Source: Atherinomorus stipes (taxonomy: Eukaryota; Chordata; Actinopteri; Atheriniformes; Atherinidae). Taken from it: a stretch of DNA of 64,000 bases. The translations under genes were made by a program, and so were the position numbers. Under the pieces are notes generated by a model. That model was given only the letters and a program-made list of their open reading frames with translations. It was not told the origin of the DNA and did no database searches. The stretch lies in NCBI GenBank assembly GCA_023101725.1, contig JALJCO010001220.1:424879-488878 (forward strand), read 5' to 3'. Below are positions 14,801 to 24,558 of this stretch, one piece after another; position 1 is the first letter of the stretch, and every line of letters starts with the position of its first letter.

Positions 14801-17800
14801 TTAAAATACATCCCTTGATAACATTGGCCAGGGTCTTGTTATGCTTTTATGAAAACCATGCTAACAGCATGCACGGGATCATTTTGCTTTCTTTCTGACA
14901 GAAAGGTATTGCTAGTGTTGCTTCTGGTTGCAAATTTTGACAAGTTAAAATGTTCAAGGAACAGTGGCATCTGTCAAAGCACTTCACTGATTGAACATCA
15001 CCCTTCCAACATCAGACATACACACCATCCGGCGAGTTCTTTCTAATATTTAAGCTTTTTGCTGTAACAACTCATGTATTATTATCAATATATTATTTTG
15101 TTACATTGTATTATTATTGATATCACTGTCATTTTCAAAGTCATCTACAAAAGGATCAATGCTGTTAGCTTAGCATTTAGCTCTGAACATTTCAGCACTT
15201 CACGGAAAAAACAAGTTATATTAACATGAGTTTATTCATTAGCTTTAAAGGTAGCAGTCCAGCGTATAGAATCTTTGACATACATTATCATAAACTTTAA
15301 TTCAATGTTTTTGTGTTTAATGACACTCTGCTCTCCAAAAGAACTGACTTACAAGTTATGTAGATGTTTAAGTTTGTATCAGTATGTAAGTGTGTGTTTA
15401 TCGCTGGTCTTAAGTTAATTGGGAGTTCACATTCCATGGCTTTGTACTGAAAAAGTAAAAGGCTGATATCTTTGTTCGTTGTTGATCTCTGGAGTGGTTA
15501 GTGCTATAACTGTTGTAAACATGAAGATAAAGTTAGGCTTGTTATCATAGAAGAAGAAAATAAGTGAACCTTCGTTCATAGAGGCAGATACCTGTAGACT
15601 GCTATTTACAGTTTAGTTGTGATTTGTTGATTTACAGTAAAAGATGTTTATTATTTGCCCCAGTTGAGTGACCCCTTTTTTCCCCATCAAAGTGGCTATT
15701 TTTAGCCGTAACTGTTTCACATGACAGCAGGAGTGTGTTGGAGCCCTGAATGTTTCCCATCATTCCTGTCAGATGCTTTTCCATTCTTTTCTCCTTTTTT
15801 CATGCTTTTACTGCATTTGAATCACCCTCATATGAAACATACATAACAGTGCTGAGCATAGAGAATGCTTTTATGCCACAAACTGTCAAATACCCTGAAA
15901 CAAAAGCTGGGAAACCAAGGTGGTCTCTTGTTGTTTCTGACTGTTTATCTAACCATAGACTAAAGCCGCTTTCAGACTTGCATGGAGGAACATGAGAGGT
16001 AAATTCCATCTGCGCTTTGACCAGACTCGTCTTTTGTAACATGCCGCTTCCTTGTGGACTTCTTGCGTCCTTGGTGCTTTCAGACATCAGGAAATTGTTG
16101 CGGATAAATCAGCACAGCCACACTCTCCCTTCAACTCGGTCTGGAACATTTTCTTGTCGTTCAACCAAAACGCTTTTTCGCTTTTATGACATGGAGCCCA
16201 GCCGGCACATGTCCGCTATATGTCCACTACATCTCCAAAGTAAAAGATCAGAACACATGTCTGAATGTAAGAGTTATTCAGGACAAAGTCCGCACTATTA
16301 TCGATTTCCAGCGCAAGTCTGAAAGGGGCTTACTGAAAGTGTTGCAGTCAGCTTTCTTGAAGGGACCACTTGGGTGACAGTTGGTTTAAGGGACCAGTTG
16401 AGGGACCAGTTGGGTGAATCTTGACATCTGAAATTACCTCAAACTTCACACATTATTTACGTCATCACAGTCATCTGTTTTGTGTTGATGTCAGTGTCTA
16501 ACATTCCACTTCTTTTCCATGTGTCATATTTCTTTCTCAACCCACATCTTCCTCAAAGACCCTTTTGCACCGTCAGATGGTAGTGCCAACGCCGCGTCTT
16601 CAGGCCTTGATCTTTTTGGCATGATGACAGTGGAGAATAATAGTTCCTTGGAAGCTTGTTTTAGCTCTGCGGTGCCCCAGCCTTCCCCCTCCCCTTCCCC
16701 ATCACCGCTCTTCACCTCTACATCCAGCACCATTACCACCACTGCTACCATTTCAGCATCAGATGCCACCAGCCCTGCGACTGACCTTTTCAGCGGTAAA
16801 CGTTAGACATGTCTTTGGTTTGGTATTAAACTCACTCTTTTTTTCTGACTGACTTGCATCTATCTGGCTCCCTGGTCTGATGCAATTTGCATCTCCTCTC
16901 TTGTTTTCACCCCTCTTTTATTTATTTAATTTTTTGCATCTGTTTGCAACTTTACCATGTGTAAGCATCACCAACGTTTTAGAGAGTTTGAGCATTTTAT
17001 CAATCTTATTTTTGGGTACGCATGTGTTTGTAGATATTTTTGACTCCATGCCAGACTCAAGCTTCCCCAAAACGGATCCCTCTCCAGGTGCAGACTTGTT
17101 TTCAGCAGGTACCCTTTTGCACTCGGTCTGCCATCTTGTGTGCGTTCTCATTTTCTTATTCTGTTTTTCTGTCTTTAGCCTTTAGTTTTGTCTTTGGCTT
17201 TGATCAAGAAAGAGAGAAAACTGGAGATTGGACTGCTTTCTTATGGGTCAGCTAAAAGCTATTGAGCTGTCTTAAAGGTTTATAAAATGACTGAGCTCCC
17301 TTTCCTTTCCTGCATGGACTACGTGCATTATAACCATGACTGATGGTGCATTATAATGAATCACTGTCAATCGTTTGAGTGCATTTGTTCAAGTGTGTGT
17401 TAGGATCTAAACAGCATCTTCACCTTTGCCTTCTTTAGCAGATGTATTCAGCTCCCCTGCCCCCATCCTCTCCTCAGCACCCCCACCCAAAATTGACACA
17501 GGAGCCATCATGAGCCTGTTTGGTGGTGGGTAACTCATGACTGCCAGCTTCACCTACAGGGTTTGACCTGCTAGAAACTCTACTCTTGTCCTTTAAATAG
17601 TGTTTTTGGCGTTCAAGTGAAGTTTGGTCATGTTTAAAGAGTCCATTTATTTTTAAACTTTAAGTAATGACTTTGACCTAAGAGATTATCTTTAAACCAT
17701 TTCTTTTTTTTAAAAAAAAATGTCCACTACATTCATTGTTCTTATTCTGGTTTTGGTACAATTAAACTTCTGAATAGAGATCTGAGATTAAATAAATGTG

Positions 17801-18619
17801 TCTCTGGCTAAAAAGAAGAAAACATTAAGATGTGAGCATGTGTGAGAGTGTGATTAAAGACTATGTTTATGTGCACTTTCTGGAAAAAAGCATAATATTG
17901 TTTATTCATATTTTCAGCGGTCATTTCTAACTCAAACTATTCTGTCCGGAATTACTTGTGTTGAAGGCGAGGGCTGATTATTACCCTTCTTTACCCTTAT
18001 GCTGCGATGGAAATGGCTCAACCTTGTGACCCGGCATGGAATGGTGTGGTCATGATATGGTTGACTGGCTGCAGAGTCCACAGGAGGAGATGCCCCAGCT
18101 GCTGCTGCTCCCGCTGCCCCCGGTGCTGAGCTGATGTCAGGTAAATTGTCACGTGTAAATCCGCATCTGTACCGCAGGAGGCCGACATGTTGCCATCATT
18201 TCACTGCTATATTTCCATTCAGTGACTGAAATGGAAATATCTATTAAAATCTTTAACAAATCTTATAGATGTCTGTTAGGTATGTTTGTGAAAAAAAAAT
18301 CATTGGGACTTTACTAAAGGTAAAGAAAAATGCTTAGCTGATGTCTAGATCACATGCAGATGTTGATTAGGTATCCATATCCATCCAAAGGGGAGTGGAT
18401 AGCCCAGTGGTAGCGTCGTGGGTTTGGGCGCAGAGGACCTGGGTTCGATCCCCCGACACGACTCCTGGGTGAACCACTGTGGACCCCTGAGCAAGGTCCT
18501 TAACCCCCCCACCAACTGCTCCCCGGGCGCTTTAAGTAGCAGCCCACTGCTCTCTGATACTCACAGTACAGAGATGGGTAAAATGCAGAGCCCTAATTTC
18601 CCCTCGGGGATCATACCAG

Positions 18620-18657
<38 letters not shown>

Positions 18658-21600
18658 CCTAACAAAGAATGATAGGTTTGAATAATAAGCATCAGGCATT
18701 GCTAGCTTGTAGAAGGCACTATAGTTGTGCAGAAATCTTAGCTCAACCATTGTACATAGGTTGCAGTACTTGTGTGAACAAGCACTACATTTTTAATGCA
18801 GTCTGCAAGCAGGAAAATCTTGTCTTTATCAGAGCTAAAAACATAGAGATGCTTTTGAAATGTAATACCTTGGCTGTATTTTGACCTGCTTGTTAAAAGT
18901 GTACAACACAATAACTTCATGACATTATCATTTAGTTTAGTTACAGACATTGAGAGTGATTATAAATAGCTAAAGGACCCTGCATTTTAGACTTTTTTTT
19001 TTAGTATTTTCTTCAGTTTTTTGTATAGTGAAAGGTTTTGGAACTGAGGATGTGGCAGAAGGTCAGATACAAAGGGAATCTCTCTCCTCTCTATCTTTAT
19101 CTTCATTGTGAGCTAAACCAGATTCAATGGCACTTTTCTTCTGAGAGTAGCAGCACCTGAAAGTTGTACTGCTGGAAAGGATTGGGTACTTTGACCATAA
19201 ATCTGTGCTCACAGACTCATAATTTGTCCATGTATATAACTGTCAGTCTCATTGCTGCATGATTGTCCTTCAATTACCATAGCATCACTTTTGGCATGAT
19301 ATTTCATGGTATTTACCTTCTTTCACAATCTCTCCAGTGGTGTTTTTGAGTGCAAGTTTGACCTTTGTTTTGCCTTTGCTTGTTCCTTTAGTTAAGTGTC
19401 CAAAGTTACTGCATTTGTTGGATTAAAACTGTGTCTATATATGGTCATGCTGACATCATTATTAGATCCCCTCATTTGCATACCACCACTCAGGTCATTA
19501 GTCTTCAGGGAATTCCTTCATTGTTGTCTGCTGCTATTCACAACCATGCAACTGGTAACTGTAGTAACTGTTACCATGGCAACATAGATCTCTGCTCACC
19601 TGGGTTCCTGGTCATCTCTTTCTTCACCTCTAGTTTCATATTATATTACTGATCGTCTGCAATATTACTGCTTTAAGGCTTAACACTTTCTCTTTTCCTC
19701 CCCTTCTACTCATTAAATAACCATAATGGTCTCTTTGTCACTCACTCCTTTAAATCTCTAAAACCTCACAACATTTTTTTTTATCTCTCCTTGGCATCTA
19801 TGCTTTTTTTTGCTATCCTCTTTTTCTCTACTTCAATTTTCCCTGCTCTCTTTCTCCATCTGGCTCTTGGGCTGGCTCATTGCTTGCTTCCTGCCATTTG
19901 ATTGGGTGAGTTTCCTTGCTCTTTAACACGCTAATTTCCCACAGTGCACTGCATTGCAGTGGTTCAACGCAAGCTCAGCTGCACTGTCCCCTCCACCAAC
20001 AGATTGATGCTTTATGAGCTCTTAAGAGCTGTGTGAAATAGCATTATTCAGTGCTTCCTTAGCATGGGACACACCTTCATTCAAGCGACAGTGCATATGA
20101 CCCTCATTACAATTTCTGCAGCAAGCATATATGACCACAAAAACTAAAATTAATTCATATCAACCTCTGAAGTACTGTATTTTTCTTCACATTGTTGACA
20201 CTGTTCACACTGTTAATGGATCAAGTGGGCGGTCCATTTATTCTGGTGTACCTTTATCCCACACACTTGTTTAATAATGCAAAGATGAAGTTTCCCATAG
20301 CCATCTTAAAAACTTTAATCAATGTTGTCTCCTGTTACAATTACAATAATATGACACCAGTATTTGAGAATCTTCACAAAAACTTTTAATTATCCGAGTG
20401 CACAATAATGGATTTTTTACAATTTAGTATCAATGATCCTTTTGCACCACATAGGTCTGCATTCCAATGCTTTTCTCATTCTCTGTTGTCATGGAGACAA
20501 CTATTGGTTGTCATGGTAATCCCCAGTAGTGAGGAGGGCTGCTACTGAGTTATAGTGTAGTGTGAGGATAGCTCCCATTGTAGGATGCTAACATCTCCCT
20601 CCCTTTTCCGTCCTCTCCCTTCCTTTCTCCTGTCCCCTCCCTGTTGTAGTATTTGATGGCCTAGGTGATGTAATGAAGCCGACTTTGACCCCTCAGGCAG
20701 GTGATGCTGACACCTCCATGGCTAATATGGCTAGTAGTAAGTAGTAATTTAGATTTTGTTGAGAAATTGTTTGACATTTTGAGGTTAACAGTTGTTCATT
20801 TTCTAGTGAAGAATTTAATACAAACTGCACTTACTCTTTCAACTAAGAGTAAAAATATCTATGCTAAGCTAATCTAATCGCTGCCTTGTACTATTTGTCT
20901 TAGCACAAAAGCAAGTATATTTTTTGTATAGGTCATCGAGAGCTGTTGTTCTGTGGGTTTGACATGATTCCCTGCTCCGGCACACCTGATTCAAATCAAA
21001 TAGGTCTCATCAACATTTTGTTGTCAAATTCTGCTTAAGCCCGCTAATGACATATTAATGTGAATTAGGTGTGTTAAAAGAGGAAGCAACTAAAACCTGC
21101 AGGATAGCGGCCCTCAAGGACTGGAAGTGAACATTCCTTCCTTCAGCGAAACCTTAGTCTTCTCACTTTTGTTAAAGAAAGCAAAATATTCTCCAAAATG
21201 TCAAACGAATGCTTTCCTTGTCCCTTTCTTTTAACCTTAAAGTTAATTTCATGATTTAAATAAATAACAATGTTAATGAAAACAGTGATTTTACAGTACT
21301 TGTCTCTCTGTATTTTTTTTTATTTAAGACCTCACAATGGGAACTCCAGCGGCCCCTCAGGTAGCTCCCCCCAGTTGGGGTGCTCCCATGGTAAATGTTG
21401 TCTGTGTCTTATAGCATGGAGTGGAGCCGCATGGCAGACTGAGCATAGCAGCAATCTCAAAGCATGGCCTTCATCTGGCTCTAGAGGTTCCAGGTGGAAT
21501 AGTTTAGCTAAGAAACTGAGAGGATGTGACAGTAAGGAATCCACAAGATGTCATGCTTGTACATCCTGTAGTGAATACAATAAAATAAAATAAAATTATA

Positions 21601-22655
21601 TAAGATGGATCTTTATCTATTGGAAGTGGCCAATAGTCATACAGAGAGCACGGGCACAATGTCAACTGTAGTCTGGTTCACAAGAATTGTTATAAATCTG
21701 GAATTTCAACTGGAGTGATGAAGTGGCAAATAATAGGCTATGGCTAATTCAAGAAGTTGTTGCTGTGGAACAACTTCTTTTTTATTTTTAATAAATATAA
21801 TATCTTTCAAACCTGACAGAAAGAGTTCAGAGAAGCCAAGTGGTTCTCCCTTTTCAGCTTAGCACCTTCAGGACTTGCATATTTAGCAACAACAGTTCAG
21901 TCTGACGGCTGCAAGCTTCCCCCTGCCCTTTAAATTTTTATGCATGTGTAAATAAAGAACATAACCCCATAGTTAAAGTAAGGGTTTTTGTTTTGTGTTA
22001 TTTCTTGTCTGCAGTGTTGTTGTGGTTGTCTTCAACATCACTTTTGTGTGTTACCACAAAACATGAATGGTTTCTGCACCTTTTTAACGTGTTTGTCTTG
22101 CATCAACTCTGTGTTATATGTGGTACAGTAACATCCCAACTCCTCCTGTCCATCCCCTTCCCTCCATACCTTTAGAACATACCCATGGGTGTCGCTCCTT
22201 TTATGGGGACTCACCCTAGCTTCACCATGGTAAGATGACCTTTTCGGTCCAGTCCAGTAATGTTCAGTCTTTACATTACTGGATCTTGATGGACAATCAG
22301 CCCTTTAGGTGCCCCTTACACAACCATCTGATGGCAGACATTTTTACCTTACTTTGTTTTTGTCCCTCCATTTTTGTCTATAAAAGGCCGGGGCTCCAGT
22401 TGCTGGAGCACCGATGATGCCCATGGCCAGGCCAGGATTCCCTGCACCCGGAGTGACCCCAGGAGCACCGGTAACATCAGTCATTCCTAAGTGGATTTTA
22501 TGTGATCAAACAGTTTCATACATTTAAAAAGGAGTCTGAGAGTTAAAAACAAAAACATATGTCAACAGATGTCTCCTGGAATGGCCCAGAGCCCCAGAAA
22601 GCCCCCACCACCCAGGAATGCTCTGGATGATCTAAATATTAAGGATTTCATGTAG
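5735..22655 (+). CDS. snap91: snap91 (AP180) clathrin coat assembly protein, 5'-partial, spliced
   Basis: AP180 binds PI(4,5)P2 through an N-terminal ANTH domain. Its long disordered C-terminal half recruits clathrin and AP-2 at presynaptic membranes and sets synaptic vesicle size. Seen here: ANTH exons (5735 to about 8552) with motifs such as [25 protein letters not shown] and [17 protein letters not shown]; then Ala/Pro/Ser/Thr-rich exons with a clathrin-box-like LLDLD, DLL-type motifs (WGDLL, MDLLG), a DPF AP-2 ear motif and several DLF/DIF motifs; and a conserved end LNIKDFM before TAG. The terminal LNIKDF motif and the DLL/DPF layout fit SNAP91 rather than its paralogue PICALM. The start codon and the basic phosphoinositide site lie upstream of the window. 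All junction phases agree except one extra A at 7784-7792. prss35 is the neighbour, as in mammals. The coordinates span introns; exons are listed separately. Confidence 0.93.
6176..6251 (+). CDS. snap91: snap91 exon, ANTH
   Basis: Acceptor cttccttag|agg and donor catg|gtatga. It reads [20 protein letters not shown] and ends in phase 1 within a Gly codon. Confidence 0.93.
7116..7218 (+). CDS. snap91: snap91 exon, ANTH
   Basis: Acceptor ctgttcag|gc and donor aagg|gtatga. It reads [20 protein letters not shown] and continues to FDFTRVKK. This is a hallmark ANTH segment. Confidence 0.93.
7387..7480 (+). CDS. snap91: snap91 exon, ANTH
   Basis: Acceptor cctgcag|ggct and donor gat|gtgggt. It reads [20 protein letters not shown] then [11 protein letters not shown]. 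Confidence 0.92.
7561..7672 (+). CDS. snap91: snap91 exon, ANTH
   Basis: Acceptor tcccctcag|gtt and donor ttag|gtcagt. It reads [20 protein letters not shown] then [17 protein letters not shown]. Confidence 0.92.
7767..7874 (+). CDS. snap91: snap91 exon with +1 frameshift in an A9 run
   Basis: Acceptor tgcacag|aga and donor gag|gtaggt. It encodes EKFFKMKK then, after a frame change, [20 protein letters not shown] and GEFMKLAE. The run of nine A at 7784-7792 puts TGA directly after the lysines; with eight A the exon reads through in the conserved frame and its length fits its neighbours (2 + 35 codons). An assembly or homopolymer error is likelier than a dead gene, because every other exon is intact. 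Confidence 0.88.
7953..7994 (+). CDS. snap91: snap91 exon, end of ANTH domain
   Basis: Acceptor ttaacag|aca and donor tat|gtaagt. A 42-nt phase-0 exon reading [14 protein letters not shown], matching the VGIDKGDIPDL region of mammalian AP180. Confidence 0.9.
8479..8552 (+). CDS. snap91: snap91 exon, ANTH/linker boundary
   Basis: Acceptor gtgctag|gct and donor aaggg|gtaagc (cut after gg). It reads [20 protein letters not shown] then GGKK, ending in phase 2 inside a Gly codon that joins the microexon or the 10163 exon. Confidence 0.9.
9231..9400. mobile_element. hAT-like short inverted-repeat element, copy 2
   Basis: Same family as 4656-4848: ends gggtgggaaactccggtcct and ggactgcagttgtccaccct, with inner catcctgcaggtattagg and its inverse. 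It lies in a snap91 intron. Confidence 0.7.
9613..9618 (+). CDS. snap91: Probable 6-nt snap91 microexon (adds Glu-Gly)
   Basis: The six bases tgaagg sit between aaacaccag (acceptor) and gtgagc (strong donor), after a pyrimidine-rich stretch. Inserted between the exons ending at 8552 and starting at 10163 they turn Gly-Ser into Gly-Glu-Gly-Ser without changing frame. From memory, rodent AP180 has NNEGSG where a human isoform has NKSG, which is what inclusion or skipping of the same six bases would give. So this is probably a conserved alternative microexon; there is no transcript evidence here. Confidence 0.6.
10163..10175 (+). CDS. snap91: snap91 13-nt exon
   Basis: Acceptor tttttcag|gtc and donor aaag|gtaaga. 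It completes a Gly codon and adds SPTK. The next exon begins with nearly the same sequence (GSPTN), which suggests a local duplication. It may be alternative, but skipping it would change frame unless another short exon is used. Confidence 0.7.
10267..10397 (+). CDS. snap91: snap91 exon, start of assembly domain
   Basis: Acceptor gttctag|ggg and donor gaaga|gtaagt. It reads [20 protein letters not shown] and ends with an Ala/Pro-rich stretch. SPTSTPAK matches SPNSTPAK of mammalian AP180. Confidence 0.88.
10709..10782 (+). CDS. snap91: snap91 exon with clathrin-box-like LLDLD
   Basis: Acceptor cactctag|ttc and donor ggag|gtgagt. It reads [20 protein letters not shown] and ends PTSWG. LLDLD fits the clathrin-box pattern (L-hydrophobic-x-hydrophobic-acidic); mammals have DLLDLQPDF here. 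Confidence 0.9.
10907..10921 (+). CDS. snap91: snap91 15-nt microexon (DLLGS)
   Basis: Acceptor tccatag|atc and donor tcag|gtgagt. Phase 1 on both sides. With the neighbouring bases it gives DLLGS, a DLL clathrin-binding motif, following WG as in the mammalian WGDLLGEDSL. Confidence 0.85.
11097..11174. mobile_element. Internally deleted Tc1/mariner-type remnant
   Basis: About 78 bp with facing arms ccaaaaataaagggaacac and gttccctttatttgttttt. The arms resemble the ends of a common fish Tc1-like element; no transposase sequence remains. Confidence 0.55.
11580..11750 (+). CDS. snap91: snap91 exon, Ala/Pro/Thr-rich
   Basis: Acceptor ttggcag|aaa and donor ggag|gtcagt. It reads [20 protein letters not shown], then an Ala/Pro/Thr-rich stretch ending CAANMDLLG. 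Phase 1 on both sides. Confidence 0.88.
11751..14515 (+). other. snap91: snap91 intron with one inverted-repeat element
   Basis: No exon could be supported. It contains a terminal-inverted-repeat element at 13746-14387, listed separately; otherwise AT-rich sequence with nothing recognisable. Confidence 0.7.
13746..14387. mobile_element. Non-autonomous inverted-repeat element in snap91 intron
   Basis: Starts tagggatgggcatatcgata and ends cagtatcgcccatcccta, giving terminal inverted repeats of about 16 bp. Both ends carry cgata/tatcg and ggtacc-type patterns. No transposase frame. It resembles hAT-derived MITEs in fish; the family was not determined. Confidence 0.65.
14516..14620 (+). CDS. snap91: snap91 exon, Ala/Thr-rich
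   Basis: Acceptor acctcag|agg and donor gctg|gtgggt. It reads [20 protein letters not shown] and goes on Ala-rich to NTGA. Phase 1 on both sides. It matches the DAFAASPGEAPAASEGAT region of mammals. Confidence 0.87.
15962..16332. mobile_element. Inverted-repeat element (MITE), copy A
   Basis: Facing ends agccgctttcagacttgcat and gcaagtctgaaaggggct flank about 370 bp without coding capacity. Its reverse complement aligns well with 23846-24005 (for example agaaaatgttc, gagttgaagggagag and aagacgagtctg). Confidence 0.6.
16559..16795 (+). CDS. snap91: snap91 exon with DPF motif
   Basis: Acceptor cctcaaag|acc and donor agcg|gtaaac. It starts [20 protein letters not shown] (mammals NDPFAPSEGSAEAAPELDLF), followed by a Ser/Thr/Pro-rich stretch ending ATDLFS. 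DPF is an AP-2 alpha-ear ligand. Phase 1 on both sides. Confidence 0.92.
17034..17108 (+). CDS. snap91: snap91 exon with DIF/DLF motifs
   Basis: Acceptor gtttgtag|ata and donor agcag|gtaccc. It reads [20 protein letters not shown] then DLFSA, like DIFGDLFDSAPE...DLFG in mammals. Phase 1 on both sides. Confidence 0.88.
17442..17522 (+). CDS. snap91: snap91 exon
   Basis: Acceptor tttagcag|atg and donor tttg|gtggtg, a weak donor chosen because it keeps phase with the next exon. It reads [20 protein letters not shown] then GAIMSLF, matching VDAFAAPSPAST...GVIDLFG of mammals. Confidence 0.83.
18075..18140 (+). CDS. snap91: snap91 exon, Ala-rich
   Basis: Acceptor ggctgcag|agt and donor tcag|gtaaat. 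It reads [20 protein letters not shown] then MS. Phase 1 on both sides, so it could be skipped without frame loss. Confidence 0.75.
18141..20649 (+). other. snap91: snap91 intron
   Basis: It holds a SINE (18390-18654). Mammalian AP180 has additional DLL/FGGSF-type sequence between the neighbouring coding segments; I looked for such an exon and found none with both good splice sites and matching phase. Confidence 0.6.
18390..18654 (+). repeat. tRNA-derived SINE with A tail
   Basis: The 5' part has box A-like tagcccagtggtagcgtcgt and box B-like gggttcgatccc. The middle has gagcaaggtccttaaccc and ctgctccccgggcgct, common to fish SINE bodies. The 3' part is aatttcccctcggggatca followed by an A run of over 30 (18623-18654). 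I call this a retroposon, not a tRNA gene. Confidence 0.8.
20650..20736 (+). CDS. snap91: snap91 exon (VFDGLGD)
   Basis: Acceptor ctgttgtag|tat and donor agta|gtaagt. It reads [20 protein letters not shown] then DTSMANMAS, matching mammalian VFDGLGDLLMPTMAPSGQP. Phase 1 on both sides. Confidence 0.92.
20930..21135. mobile_element. hAT-like short inverted-repeat element, copy 3 (degenerate)
   Basis: Contains cacacctgattcaaatcaaa and, on the far side, gaattaggtgtgtt and cctgcaggatagcggccctc, in the layout of the other family members. The outer ends have decayed. Confidence 0.6.
21329..21390 (+). CDS. snap91: snap91 exon
   Basis: Acceptor tatttaag|acc and donor catg|gtaaat (cut after atg). It reads [20 protein letters not shown] then M. 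Confidence 0.83.
22176..22229 (+). CDS. snap91: snap91 exon, Met/Pro-rich
   Basis: Acceptor cctttag|aac and donor accatg|gtaaga. It reads [18 protein letters not shown]. Phase 0 on both sides. Confidence 0.83.
22387..22470 (+). CDS. snap91: snap91 exon, Gly/Ala/Pro-rich
   Basis: Acceptor ataaaag|gcc and donor gcaccg|gtaaca. It reads [20 protein letters not shown] then PGVTPGAP. It resembles the mammalian MPQQPVMFAQPMMRPPFG region in composition and position. Confidence 0.85.
22569..22655 (+). CDS. snap91: snap91 terminal coding exon
   Basis: Acceptor gtcaacag|atg. It reads [20 protein letters not shown] then DLNIKDFM and TAG. The last residues match the conserved AP180 C-terminus (PKKPPAKDPLADLNIKDFL in mammals). 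The exon continues 24 nt past the stop to a good donor (gag|gtaaat at 22679/22680). Confidence 0.93.
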   Translation: MSPGMAQSPRKPPPPRNALDDLNIKDFM

Positions 22656-23679
22656 ACTGCCTGACCTATAAACCCTGAGGTAAATGTCCCATTTCATCAT
22701 CACTGTAACCCACATGCTGGGTTTGTTTGTTTTAATTATTCAGGCTAAAGCATTTGTATTCTTGTCAACAATGTTCTGAAATAGTAAATTGCAAACAAAT
22801 ATTGGGATTTTAAATTAGTTTTTTATTTTATGAATGACAATGACAGCAGAAATTTTTTCAGTTCTGTCACTTAAAAACATTTAACCAGTTCATTAAACAG
22901 CTGTTTTGTCTAATGTGAAACAGAGTGGTCAAATCATCACCAGAAAGAGGACTGATTTTGAACATGTTTCCAAAAATGTTTATTCATTGGCACTTCTCAA
23001 AGTCAAAGAAGGATCCTCAATGACTATTCTCTGAATGTCACATCATCTTTGTGTACATCAAAGTGTAGGCAAACTATGAACAAAGCAAAACAATCACTAT
23101 GGATTGCTACCATAAAATTCTTTGCATCATATTGTGTTTCATCAAAGGCAAGCAAAGTATCAATTACTGGGATAAATGGCTGTTAGCCGCTCACTCACAA
23201 ATGTAAGCTGCTAAATAGTCACATCAGTTGACATTCACATGGTCTCATCAGTGCACATCAGATCATATTAAACCCCCCAAACAACAGAAAATGTTTGTTG
23301 TTTTTTTTTGTTATCTGTAGCTGATGTAAAGAACATTATTAATCTTGGACATTTTGAACAGGGCACCCCAAAATATGCAATTTAAATAAAGACATTGTAT
23401 ACTTGTTGATGTATCTCCATGAATTTTGCTGTCGATTTCACAGATTTGTGTAATTCACACTAGCCACAAGCTGCAAAACAAATTCTTCCTCAACATACTG
23501 TGCATTATATAATTAATGGGTGGACAATAATTAATTAATATATTATAATAGAGGTTTTTATATGGGGGTAATAAGTTAATATAGAAACACAGTTTTTGCT
23601 GTGCCTATAGGTAGCATGATACTACAGTCACTCCTTCCGAACCAATACAAAGACAGGCAAAGCTGAACTGGAATTAGTG

Positions 23680-24012
23680 TTTGCCCCTTTCAGACTTAGA
23701 AAGCGGTATTGCGACTCTGTCCTTTATAACGCTGATTAGACATGTGTACCGGTCTTTCTACCTCAGAGATGTAGCGGACATGTACCAGCTGGTCTACATG
23801 TCAAAAAGGGAAATGTTGGGCAGGTTTAGCTGAAAGCACAAGAAAATGTTCTGGACAGAGTTGAAGGGAGAGAGGGCTGTGTTGACTTTTCTGCAACATT
23901 TCCTGATGTTGAAGCGCGGAAATGATAAGTCGAAGGAAGCGGATGTTTGAAAAGACGAGTCTGTTTAAAGAGCGGATAACTTTCCGTCATGTTCCGAATG
24001 CAAGTCTGGCGA
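23680..24012. mobile_element. Inverted-repeat element (MITE), copy B
   Basis: Opposite orientation to copy A. Starts gcccctttcagactta and ends ccgaatgcaagtctgg, with the shared interior around 23846-24005. It lies in the snap91 3'-UTR intron. Confidence 0.55.
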
Positions 24013-24055
24013 TTTTAGTTTGATTTTTTATAAGTAGGTCATTAGCAAAAGTTAA

Positions 24056-24186
24056 ATGTTCAGGGCTGCACCTAAAATAGCTTTTAATTTGATATGGCTT
24101 CTTTTTTTTTTTTTTTGATAAATATCGATATGATGTACAGATTTTTTTTATCGATAATCTTTTTTCTATATCGTCCAGCCCTAATT
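24056..24186. mobile_element. Short hAT-like remnant
   Basis: Facing ends cagggctgcacc and gtccagcccta, with an internal gataaatatcgat/atcgataat palindrome. Non-coding. Confidence 0.4.
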
Positions 24187-24519
24187 ACAAATTCTATTTA
24201 TTAAATGTTAACCCTTTTTTTTTACTGAGAATCATAATTAATTGTCTCTCCCTCCTTTATAGGTTTGTCTTTGTGTCTGGAGCTCTGTGGATGTGGATGT
24301 CTGCACTCCCCCCACCCCTCAGCCAACCAGCCATCATCTCTTCTATCTTTGCCCTCCAACCTCCTTCTAGCCTTGACTCCTGAAAAAAAAGCCCTCCTTA
24401 TCTAATGTTGTAGCACAACTGTGAATGTGAACCCTAGATGCAGAAAACTAAATTCCGTTTAAGTGTGTGTGGGTGTGTGTGTAATTCAGTGTTAAACTTT
24501 ACTTAATATACAATGGAAA

Positions 24520-24525
24520 AATAAA
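24520..24525 (+). promoter_or_regulatory. snap91: Polyadenylation signal AATAAA (proximal)
   Basis: Canonical hexamer in the snap91 final exon, about 260 nt past the last acceptor. The A run that follows could cause internal priming in cDNA data. Confidence 0.45.
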
Positions 24526-24527
24526 CC

Positions 24528-24558
<31 letters not shown>

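Larger units (their letters stand above)
22680..24262 (+). other. snap91: Intron in snap91 3' UTR
   Basis: Flanked by a donor at 22680 and an acceptor (cctttatag) ending at 24262. The stop codon is only 24 nt before the junction, so nonsense-mediated decay is not expected. It contains a transposon-like repeat (23680-24012) and an inverted-repeat remnant (24056-24186). Confidence 0.6.

Noticed and set aside
18390..18470. tRNA gene
   Set aside because: Box A- and B-like motifs are present, but the segment runs into a SINE body and a long A tail; no acceptor stem is closed.
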